NCBI GenBank assembly: GCA_023452965.1
Contig: JAEXUU010000523.1
Coordinates: 1-13,254 of the forward strand
Direction of reading: 5' to 3'
DNA length: 13,254 nucleotides
Source of the DNA: Pseudomonadota bacterium
GTDB lineage: Bacteria; Pseudomonadota; Alphaproteobacteria; Rhizobiales; Beijerinckiaceae
The notes under the pieces were generated by a model, which had not been told where the DNA came from, ran no database searches, and was given only the letters and a program-made list of their open reading frames with translations. A program made the translations under genes and the position numbers. Positions 7,842 to 13,254 of the stretch are shown here, one piece after another (positions within the stretch are counted from its first letter, which is position 1; each line of letters opens with the position of its first letter).

Positions 7842-8509
7842 AGGGCCTGCCGTCGCATCGCGCTCGCCTCGGCGTATTGCAGCAGAAGGTCCAGATCCTC
7901 GCGGGCGATATCGAAGGAATCGCCCATCTGCGCCAGGGCTTCGTCGATATCGGACGGGCTGAACGCCGCCGTCGGAACGGCCCGGGGAAGCACAGGATCG
8001 GCGCTTGGCGGACGATGCGGGTAGCTGCGGCGCGTGACCCCGTGGAAAGCGGCGCCGAGCGCAACCAGCGACAAGGAGCAGAGCCCGATCGGCACGAAGG
8101 GGAAGAGCAGCCCCCACTTCATCACGGCAGGACCGCCGAGCACGGCCGTAAGCGCGACGGCGCCGCCCGGCGGGTGCAGCGAGCGCGTCAGCGACATCAC
8201 CGCGATGGCGAGCGCGACTGCCAGTGCCGCCGCGATCGTCAGCTCCGGGACCGCCCAGCCGACCGCCAGCCCGACGAAGGCCGAGATCACATTGCCGCCG
8301 ATCACCGGCCAGGGCTGCGCCAGCGGGCTCGCAGGCACCACGAAAACCAGCACAGCCGACGCCCCGATCGGCGCGACGACGAGCGGAGCATTGATCGGGA
8401 ACATGAAGCCGGCCGCGGCGGTGAGCGCGATCGCCGTGAAGACACCGGCGCAGGCTGCCGTGCGCTCGGCCAGCGTCGCACCGGCCAGGATCGGATGGAA
8501 CAGCTTCAC
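7832..8509 (-). CDS. HPP family integral membrane protein (possibly truncated)
   Basis: A 225-residue HPP-family (PF04982) inner-membrane protein. The signature LHPPGGAVAL is at 111-120. Hydrophobic segments are at about 19-36, 43-60, 69-87, 90-107 and 132-155. HPP proteins are poorly characterised; plant and cyanobacterial members have been linked to nitrite transport, but no substrate can be assigned here. The polar tail (about 183-216: FSPSDIDEALAQMGDSFDIA, then REDLDLLL) resembles the linker that leads into CBS domains in longer members. This protein stops at residue 225 and CBS-like coding appears in another frame, so the C-terminus may be lost. The start is GTG at 8509 with GGAG 8 nt upstream. 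An ATG at 8529 is out of frame and opens only a 7-codon frame overlapping the start. It is upstream of the HD-GYP gene on the same strand, 106 bp apart. Confidence 0.8.
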   Translation of the reverse strand: MKLFHPILAGATLAERTAACAGVFTAIALTAAAGFMFPINAPLVVAPIGASAVLVFVVPASPLAQPWPVIGGNVISAFVGLAVGWAVPELTIAAALAVALAIAVMSLTRSLHPPGGAVALTAVLGGPAVMKWGLLFPFVPIGLCSLSLVALGAAFHGVTRRSYPHRPPSADPVLPRAVPTAAFSPSDIDEALAQMGDSFDIAREDLDLLLQYAEASAMRRQALSS

Positions 8510-8583
8510 GGCCGGTTCTCCGGAGCCATCCCCTCGACCTTCGGGCCGAACCGGGCACGCTCCAATACTCAGTCTCGGCCGCC

Positions 8584-8611
8584 TCTATAATGGGCATTAC
8601 GCATAAAACAA
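8584..8611 (-). promoter_or_regulatory. Candidate promoter for the HPP-family gene
   Basis: In an AT-rich patch on the minus strand, TTGTTT (8611-8606) is followed after 16 nt by TATAGA (8589-8584). Transcription would start near 8577, about 68 nt before the GTG start. A second possible -35, TTGACG, lies at 8627-8622 but has no well-placed -10. Confidence 0.4.
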
Positions 8612-8682
8612 CGGCAAAATCGTCAATTCACATCGCCACACGTCATTTGCCGAAATCCTGCTCCGGACGCGTTCGGCGCAAC

Positions 8683-8704
8683 AAAAAAGGCGCCCGCAGG
8701 CGCC
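8683..8704 (-). terminator. Intrinsic terminator of the cold-shock-domain gene
   Basis: On the minus strand GGCGCC (8704-8699), loop TGCG and GGCGCC (8694-8689) are followed directly by six T residues (8688-8683). This is a classical Rho-independent terminator 20 nt beyond the stop codon of the gene at 8724-9338. Confidence 0.88.
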
Positions 8705-8723
8705 CTTCCGGAGAGTGTTTTTC

Positions 8724-9338
8724 TCAGTGCGAGCTCGGCGGCCCGCCCTGCTCCAGCCGGATCTCGGCCGCCATCAGCCCCTTCGGCCCGGGTCCATAGC
8801 GGACCAGCACGGTCTGGCCGGGGATCAGCTCGACGATGCCGTAGCGGCGCAGCGTCTCCATATGGACGAAGATGTCGGGTGCCCCCTCGCCGGCCGAGAC
8901 GAAGCCGAAGCCCCGCAGCCGGTTGAACCACTTCACCACCATGCGCTCAAGCCCGCTGGTCGGCGTCACCGTGGCATTCGTGCGCGGCATCGGCATTTCG
9001 GCGGGATGGCGGCCGGCCGAGGTGTCGATCGAGAGCACGCGGATCGCCTGGCGGCCGCGCGCCTTCGCGACCACTTCGAGCACGATGCGGGCGCCTTCGG
9101 CGATGGCGTTGAAGCCGTCGCGCTTCAGGATCGTGACATGGACGAGGATGTCGCTGCCGCCATCTTCCGGCACGACGAAGCCGTAGCCCTTGCTGACGTC
9201 GAACCATTTGACGTAGCCGGCGAGCTCGACGCCCGTATCGGGGATGCCAGCCTCGGGCCCGTCGAGCCGCACGACCCGGTTGAGCGATTGGATCGGTCCG
9301 AGTGGGGGCCTCCCACCATCGCCGTACTCGTCGGACAT
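8724..9338 (-). CDS. Tandem cold-shock-domain protein (two CspA-like domains)
   Basis: A 204-residue protein with two CspA-like OB-fold domains, which bind single-stranded RNA or DNA. Domain 1 (about 40-106) has GYVKWFD, RNP1-like KGYGFV at 50-55 and RNP2-like DILVH at 63-67. Domain 2 (about 132-194) has MVVKWFN, RGFGFV at 142-147 and DIFVH at 155-159. The aromatic nucleic-acid-binding residues are kept in both. Double-domain proteins of this type are common in alphaproteobacteria and act as RNA chaperones in cold or stationary-phase stress; the specific role here is inferred. The frame is open for another 90 codons upstream, but that part looks non-coding. I place the start at the ATG at 9338 (MSDEYGDGG), with GGAG 11 nt before it. 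It is followed by a strong terminator and is probably monocistronic. Confidence 0.9.
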   Translation of the reverse strand: MSDEYGDGGRPPLGPIQSLNRVVRLDGPEAGIPDTGVELAGYVKWFDVSKGYGFVVPEDGGSDILVHVTILKRDGFNAIAEGARIVLEVVAKARGRQAIRVLSIDTSAGRHPAEMPMPRTNATVTPTSGLERMVVKWFNRLRGFGFVSAGEGAPDIFVHMETLRRYGIVELIPGQTVLVRYGPGPKGLMAAEIRLEQGGPPSSH

Positions 9339-9703
9339 GTGCCGCTCATCTCCGATGCGAAATCTGATTCGTCTTGCGACGATAGCACCGCAGAGGACTC
9401 GCGAAACAGCGCCAACGCTTCCATCCACATGATCGAGCCGGAAAATATACTGGGATGTCCGCCCTCGGGCCGACTTCCGCCCCCATGGGCCGACAGCTCG
9501 CCCGGGCTCCGCCACAACGGGCGAAATGACGGCGCGGTGCGCGGCCATGCTCGTGATCGGAGGCCGACGGCCACCCGCCAAGCCTGTGCTGCAGGCAGGC
9601 CGTCGCAACTGGAAACGCCGTTGGGTAAGCCGAGGTTAAGCGCGACTGCCTACGGTGCGCCCGCGTGGCTCCGGGGGGCCGCTTCGAAACGGCTCCAGGC
9701 GGG
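9339..9703. other. Divergent intergenic region between the cold-shock and MpaB-family genes
   Basis: This 365-bp stretch shows no credible gene. An AT-rich patch at 9441-9450 contains TATATT on the minus strand (9449-9444), a possible -10 that would give the cold-shock-domain mRNA a leader of about 100 nt. No good -35 is paired with it. A strong hairpin lies at 9565-9605. I found no clear promoter for the plus-strand gene. Confidence 0.5.
9565..9605 (+). promoter_or_regulatory. Two-tier hairpin upstream of the MpaB-family gene
   Basis: CGACGGCC (9565-9572) pairs perfectly with GGCCGTCG (9598-9605). Inside, GCCTG pairs with CAGGC around a 5-nt loop, separated by a 9-nt left bulge and a 1-nt right bulge. 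It ends about 98 nt before the start codon. It could be a leader-RNA structure or an inverted-repeat protein site; no ligand or regulator is apparent. Confidence 0.35.
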
Positions 9704-11041
9704 ATGGGCGACATGTACAAGCAGCAGATTTGGGATCAGGTGCGGGCGCAGGCGGTTGTGACGCCTGCGATCTACGGAGCGGTGGATTTCGACGCCGTGC
9801 CGGAGCGCTTCGCCGGCGCGGCCGGTGATCCGAACGAACTGCGAACCGTAGGCGAGGCCGAGCGAGCCCAGCTTCTCGCCGACGACCGCCTGATGACGCT
9901 GATCCGCGCCTACACCTTCATGGGTGATCGCGTCGCCGACCCCTATGCCGCCCTGATGCCGGAGTACGGCTTCAAGCGGCTGATCGAGATGCTCGACCAG
10001 GCCTGCAGGCACGGCATCGATTCCGTTGCGGGTGCCCCGCCCGAACTGCGCGGCTTCATCGCGGCGATGGAGACGGTGCCCCACTGGCTCGACATGGCGA
10101 TGGTCGAGGAAGGCGCGCGCGTCGAGCGCGCGGCCATGGCGATCATGAGCCCGATCGCCATCCGCGCCGCCTTCATCGCGACCTTCATGAACCGCTACGC
10201 CGCGCTTCCGATGGCGCTGACCGGGACGCTCTCGAACGAGAGCGCCGCGAGGCGCGTCAAGGAGACGGCGACCTTCTTCGCGACCTCGGTGCTGCCCGGA
10301 GCGCTCGCCCGTGGCGGCGAGGGCTTCCGCGCGGCGGCGATGGTCCGCCTGATGCATTCGATGGTGCGCTTCAACGCCATGCGCAAGGGCCGCTGGGACG
10401 TCTCGGTCTACGGCATCCCGATTCCGCAGGTCGATCAGATGCCGGCCGGTCTCATCGGGGTCACCATGATGTCGGCCGACGTGATGAGGCAGGGCCGCAG
10501 CGAGTTCACGGCGCAGGAACGCGCCCGCGTCGAGCTCAGCCGCTACCGCTGCCATCTGCTGGGCCTGCCCGAGGCGTTGCTGGCGACGACGCCCAAGGAG
10601 ATCGTGACGCTGATGGCCGCGAGCCTTGCGACATTGCGCTCGGGCTTCGATGACGAGACCTGCGGCAACCTCCTGCGCGCCACGCTCGGCGCCTATCTCC
10701 CGCCGGACAAGTCCCTCCCATCCCGCCTCTTCGACCGGGTCGAGAAAGGCTTCTCGAAGGTCTTCTTCGTCAAGAACTATGCCGGCGGGGACAAGGCGAA
10801 AGCGGCAAGCATGGGCGTGGTTCCCGATGCGCTGGACAAGCTCTGCTACGGCATCGCCGCAGCGGTCGCTGGCAGCCGCATGCTGGCCTATAAGCTCGCC
10901 ATGAACATCCCGATGCTCTCGGCCGCGGTCGATCGGCGTCTGGTCGCGATCATCGAGAGACAGCTCGCAGCCTGGGGGCATGCGCATTTCACGACCGATG
11001 CGGCGGCTTACCGTCCGAGCACTTCCTCTGCGCCGCATTGA
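9704..11041 (+). CDS. MpaB/Lcp-family (DUF2236) putative heme-dependent oxygenase
   Basis: A 445-residue protein of the oxygenase MpaB / latex-clearing protein superfamily (PF09995). The core motif is at 212-222 (AMVRLMHSMVR), followed by W231 and YGIPIPQVDQMPAG (236-249), matching the family pattern R-x-MH-x3-R ... W ... G-x-PI-x-Q. R184, T188 and H218 have the same spacing as R164, T168 and H198 of the rubber oxygenase Lcp of Streptomyces K30, where the His is the proximal heme ligand. The neighbouring Lcp Lys (K167) is Glu187 here, and an ungapped alignment puts Leu168 where Lcp has its catalytic Glu. Heme binding is therefore plausible but the substrate is unlikely to be rubber. No signal peptide is seen. 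The ATG at 9704 has AGGCGG close upstream; 9713 (442 aa) and a GTG at 9665 are alternatives. It converges on the Sir2 gene, 24 bp apart. Confidence 0.75.
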   Translation: MGDMYKQQIWDQVRAQAVVTPAIYGAVDFDAVPERFAGAAGDPNELRTVGEAERAQLLADDRLMTLIRAYTFMGDRVADPYAALMPEYGFKRLIEMLDQACRHGIDSVAGAPPELRGFIAAMETVPHWLDMAMVEEGARVERAAMAIMSPIAIRAAFIATFMNRYAALPMALTGTLSNESAARRVKETATFFATSVLPGALARGGEGFRAAAMVRLMHSMVRFNAMRKGRWDVSVYGIPIPQVDQMPAGLIGVTMMSADVMRQGRSEFTAQERARVELSRYRCHLLGLPEALLATTPKEIVTLMAASLATLRSGFDDETCGNLLRATLGAYLPPDKSLPSRLFDRVEKGFSKVFFVKNYAGGDKAKAASMGVVPDALDKLCYGIAAAVAGSRMLAYKLAMNIPMLSAAVDRRLVAIIERQLAAWGHAHFTTDAAAYRPSTSSAPH

Positions 11042-11044
11042 CCG

Positions 11045-11060
11045 TGCGGGTACGGCCGCA
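11045..11060. terminator. Short hairpin between convergent genes
   Basis: TGCGG (11045-11049) and CCGCA (11056-11060) form a 5-bp stem with a 6-nt loop in the 24-bp gap between the MpaB-family and Sir2 genes. There is no T-run; it may serve both directions weakly. Confidence 0.25.
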
Positions 11061-11065
11061 GCCGT

Positions 11066-11821
11066 TCAGTTCGCCAGTCTTGCCAGCGCCGCGCCGATCT
11101 CGGCCCGCACCACGAGATCGGCGATGGGATCGAGATCGGTCGGCTCGCGGTTGAGGATCACGAGCCTGGCGCCGTTGCGCTTGGCAACGACCGGAAAGCT
11201 CGCCGCCGGGAACACGACCAGCGACGAGCCGGCGACGAGATACAGATCGGCCGAGAGCGTCATCTCATGGGCGCGCAGCATCTGCCCTTGTGGCATCTGC
11301 TGGCCGAAGGAGATGGTCGCGGCCTTCACCACCCCGCCGCAGATCAGGCAGTCCGGCGGCTCGCCCGAGGCCTCGAACGCGCGCCGGATCGCCTTAAGCT
11401 CATGGCGCCAGCCGCAACTCAGGCAGGTCGCATAGGTGCCGTTGCCGTGCAGCTCGATCACGGCCTCCTCGGCGATGCCCGAAGCCTGGTGCAGCCCGTC
11501 GATGTTCTGGGTGATCACGCCGGGCGAGCGCCCTTCCGCGACCAGCGTCGCCAGCGCGCGATGGCCGCGATTGGGCCTGGCATCCGGAAAATGGTCGTCC
11601 ATGGCGAACTTCCGCCGCCAGGCCTCGATGCGTGCTTCCCGGCTGTGGACGAAGACGTCGAACGGGATCGGCTTGTTGACCATCCAGGGCGAGCCCGGCG
11701 AGCGGAAATCGGGTACGCCCGATTCGGTCGAGATGCCTGCGCCGGTGAAGGGGACGATCACCCGGGCGCGGTCGAGCATCGCATGCAGTTCCTCGATCGC
11801 GTCCTGTGTCTCTTCATCCAT
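11066..11821 (-). CDS. cobB: Sir2-family NAD-dependent protein deacylase (sirtuin)
   Basis: A cytoplasmic sirtuin of 251 residues that removes acyl groups from lysines using NAD+, producing nicotinamide and O-acyl-ADP-ribose. Visible motifs are GAGIS (27-31), GVPDFRSP (35-42), TQNIDGLH (104-111), the catalytic His125 in LHGNG, a zinc site of four cysteines C133/C136 (CLSC) and C158/C161 (CLIC), GSSLVV (198-203) and NREPT (224-228). All catalytic and zinc residues are present. Deacetylase versus long-chain or succinyl specificity cannot be decided here, and cobB is the generic symbol. The frame is open 57 codons further upstream, but that part has no sirtuin similarity and overlaps the divergent gene. 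The ATG at 11821 with GGAG 10 nt upstream is the natural start. It is divergent from the aminotransferase gene. Confidence 0.93.
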   Translation of the reverse strand: MDEETQDAIEELHAMLDRARVIVPFTGAGISTESGVPDFRSPGSPWMVNKPIPFDVFVHSREARIEAWRRKFAMDDHFPDARPNRGHRALATLVAEGRSPGVITQNIDGLHQASGIAEEAVIELHGNGTYATCLSCGWRHELKAIRRAFEASGEPPDCLICGGVVKAATISFGQQMPQGQMLRAHEMTLSADLYLVAGSSLVVFPAASFPVVAKRNGARLVILNREPTDLDPIADLVVRAEIGAALARLAN

Positions 11822-11856
11822 GCTGCCGGGCTCCGGATCATCATTGCTTCCCGGCG

Positions 11857-11885
11857 AATATGGCGGCGGGCGCCCCGCGCTCCAA
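11857..11885 (-). promoter_or_regulatory. Candidate promoter for the Sir2 gene
   Basis: On the minus strand TTGGAG (11885-11880) is followed after 17 nt by CATATT (11862-11857). Transcription would start near 11850, about 29 nt before the ATG. The -10 matches four of six consensus positions and the -35 three of six. Confidence 0.35.
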
Positions 11886-11939
11886 GACTGCCGGCGTCCA
11901 GGCGTTGACGGCGCGGCGCGGGCGCCGCAAAGCTCGCCC

Positions 11940-13124
11940 ATGTCTTCGCCGTCCCCCGTCTCGCTGAACCCCGATCTCATCGACACCGCCACCCCGCCGA
12001 TCCCCGAGGCGCAGGGCTGGGCGAGAGCCTATGACGGCCGTCGCGGCCCGCTGATCGACCTGTCGCAGGCCGTGCCGGGCGCGCCGCCGCCGGCCGCGCT
12101 GTTGGAGCGCCTTGCCGAGGCGGCCGGCCGGCCCGACCAGACCCGCTATGGCGCCATCACCGGCGACCTTGCTCTGCGCGAAGCCTATGCTGCCGAGACC
12201 AGCGCCTTCTATGGCGCGCCGATCTCGCCGCAGGAGATCGCGATCACCGCCGGCTGCAACCAAGCCTATGTCGTGACGATGATGGCGGTGGCCCGCGCCG
12301 GCGACAATGTGCTGCTGCCGACACCCTGGTACTTCAACCATGAGATGACGCTGAACATGCTCGGCGTCGAGCCCCGCCCGCTGCCCTGCGATCCCGAACA
12401 GGCCTTCGTGCCCGATGTCGCCGTGGCCGAGGGCCTGATCGACGATCGCACCCGCGCCATCGTGCTGGTGACACCGAATAATCCGACCGGCGCTGTCTAT
12501 CCGCCGGCCACCATCGCCGCTTTCGCGGAACTCTGCCGTCGCCGCAGGATCTGGCTGGTGCTCGACGAGACCTATCGCGATTTCCTGCCGGACGGGGCTG
12601 GCCGCTCGCATGAACTCTTCGCCGCAAGCGACTGGCGTGATTCGCTGATCGGCCTTTACAGCTTCTCCAAGGCCTATGCTGTGCCGGGCTGGAGGCTGGG
12701 CGCGATCACCGCCGGCGAAGCAGTCCTGGCGGAGATCGGCAAGGTGCTCGACTGCATCCAGATCAGCCCGGTCCGGGCCGGCCAGGGCGCCATCGCCTGG
12801 GGCATCGACGGCATCCGCGCCTGGCGCGAGGCCAACCGCGCCGAGATCAACGCCCGCGCCGATCTGTTCCGCCAAACCATGGCGCCCCTGAACGGCTGGA
12901 ACGTCCTCGCCGCCGGCGCCTACTTCGCCTATCTCGCCCATCCGTTCGAAGGTGTGCCGGCGGCCGAGGTGGTGCGCCGCCTGGTTCAGGAGCGCGGCGT
13001 GCTTGCTCTGCCCGGCCCCTATTTCGGCCCCGGCCAGGAGCGGCACCTGCGCATCGCCATCGCCAATGTCGGCGCCGACCGGCTCGGCGAGCTCGGCGAC
13101 AGGCTGAAGGGTTTTGCGCTCTGA
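11940..13124 (+). CDS. PLP-dependent aminotransferase, class I/II (fold type I)
   Basis: A cytoplasmic aminotransferase of 394 residues in the aspartate-aminotransferase fold. PLP-site residues are visible: the family TRYGAITGDLALREAY block (68-83), NPTG at 181-184 with N181, D209 and Y212 (VLDETY), the Schiff-base K244 in SFSKAYAVPGWRLG, and R371 (RIAIANV), expected to bind the substrate carboxylate. The amino donor and acceptor cannot be named from sequence. Bacterial relatives are usually annotated only as 'aminotransferase' or as aspartate/tyrosine-like. The frame is open far upstream, but the Sir2 gene occupies that DNA in reverse; MSSPSPVSLNPDLID from the ATG at 11940 is the sensible start. 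No Shine-Dalgarno is apparent before it. TTGACG lies exactly 35 bp upstream of the ATG, so a leaderless mRNA is possible. It is followed by a long inverted-repeat element. Confidence 0.9.
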   Translation: MSSPSPVSLNPDLIDTATPPIPEAQGWARAYDGRRGPLIDLSQAVPGAPPPAALLERLAEAAGRPDQTRYGAITGDLALREAYAAETSAFYGAPISPQEIAITAGCNQAYVVTMMAVARAGDNVLLPTPWYFNHEMTLNMLGVEPRPLPCDPEQAFVPDVAVAEGLIDDRTRAIVLVTPNNPTGAVYPPATIAAFAELCRRRRIWLVLDETYRDFLPDGAGRSHELFAASDWRDSLIGLYSFSKAYAVPGWRLGAITAGEAVLAEIGKVLDCIQISPVRAGQGAIAWGIDGIRAWREANRAEINARADLFRQTMAPLNGWNVLAAGAYFAYLAHPFEGVPAAEVVRRLVQERGVLALPGPYFGPGQERHLRIAIANVGADRLGELGDRLKGFAL

Positions 13125-13159
13125 GCGCGGGGCCGGGCCTCGACATCTCCACCACGCTG

Positions 13160-13254
13160 TCGTCCCGGACGTAGCGGAGCGGAGATCCGGGATCCATGCC
13201 TGAGCCTCGCCGATAAGGGTTCAGGCATGGGTCCCGGGTCTCCCTTCGGTCGCC
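13160..13254. repeat. Large inverted-repeat (REP/BIME-like) intergenic element, cut by window edge
   Basis: The arms 13182-13203 and 13221-13242 pair over 22 bp: 20 Watson-Crick pairs and two T-G positions that are wobble pairs in RNA. Four further pairs (two wobble) can extend the stem inward, leaving a 9-nt loop at 13208-13216. The outer part begins GTCCCGGACGTAGCGGAGCG and its partner probably lies beyond the window. The wording (CCCGGAC...GGAGATCCGGGATCCATG) is of the type I associate with dispersed intergenic repeats in Bosea and related genera; copy number was not checked. It starts about 35 bp after the aminotransferase stop codon and could also act as its terminator. Confidence 0.7.

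Noticed and set aside
9339..9608. N-terminal extension of the cold-shock-domain protein by 90 residues
   Set aside because: The extension has no cold-shock or other domain, is Arg-rich like a non-coding shadow, and includes the AT-rich promoter-like patch; the ATG at 9338 gives a normal double-domain protein.
9650..11038. A 462-codon minus-strand frame antisense to the MpaB-family gene
   Set aside because: Rich in His, Arg and Gly repeats with no domain; the plus-strand product has family motifs with correct spacing.
11822..11992. N-terminal extension of the Sir2 protein by 57 residues
   Set aside because: It would overlap the divergent aminotransferase start and has no sirtuin similarity; the ATG at 11821 has a GGAG upstream.
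11841..13046. A 401-codon minus-strand frame antisense to the aminotransferase
   Set aside because: The plus strand carries all PLP-binding motifs; the antisense product shows none.
1..13254. tRNA or rRNA genes, CRISPR arrays, insertion sequences, phage or toxin-antitoxin modules
   Set aside because: None was recognised on reading; gene content is core-like with even composition and no transposase, integrase or direct-repeat spacer pattern.

Overview
The window is about 13 kb of ordinary-looking, GC-rich chromosome from an alphaproteobacterium of the order Hyphomicrobiales (Rhizobiales), most likely Bosea or a close relative. The assignment rests on the dgt-argS-SPOR gene order beside a divergent erpA-type gene, the strong GC third-position bias, and a Boseaceae/Methylobacterium-like intergenic repeat at the right edge. 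This is pattern recognition, not a database result.

Left block (1-4826). Three genes on the minus strand read toward the left edge: dgt (dNTP triphosphohydrolase), argS (arginyl-tRNA synthetase) and a membrane-anchored SPOR-type cell-envelope protein that runs off the window. Divergent from dgt is a HesB/IscA/ErpA A-type iron-sulfur carrier on the plus strand, ending at a hairpin-rich convergent junction. In relatives the left block usually continues into nagZ and scpAB, which would lie outside the window.

Middle block (4927-9338, all minus strand). This holds an ABC-F type tandem ATPase, an HD-GYP protein with a degenerate receiver domain (putative cyclic-di-GMP phosphodiesterase), an HPP-family membrane protein that appears to have lost a C-terminal CBS region by frameshift, and a protein with two cold-shock domains closed by a textbook intrinsic terminator. 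The genes are spaced by about 100-210 bp and probably form separate units rather than one operon.

Right block (9704-13254). An MpaB/Lcp-type (DUF2236) putative heme oxygenase on the plus strand is preceded by a roughly 365 bp intergenic region containing a strong hairpin. It converges on a Sir2 (CobB-type) NAD-dependent deacylase. A fold-type-I PLP aminotransferase diverges from the Sir2 gene and is followed by a long inverted-repeat element cut by the window edge.

No mobile element, phage gene, CRISPR array, tRNA or rRNA was seen. I found no clear undescribed system. The points most worth following up are the altered active site of the MpaB/Lcp-type protein, the decayed HPP-CBS gene, the right-edge repeat, and the 4-codon reading frame overlapping the start of the erpA-type gene.
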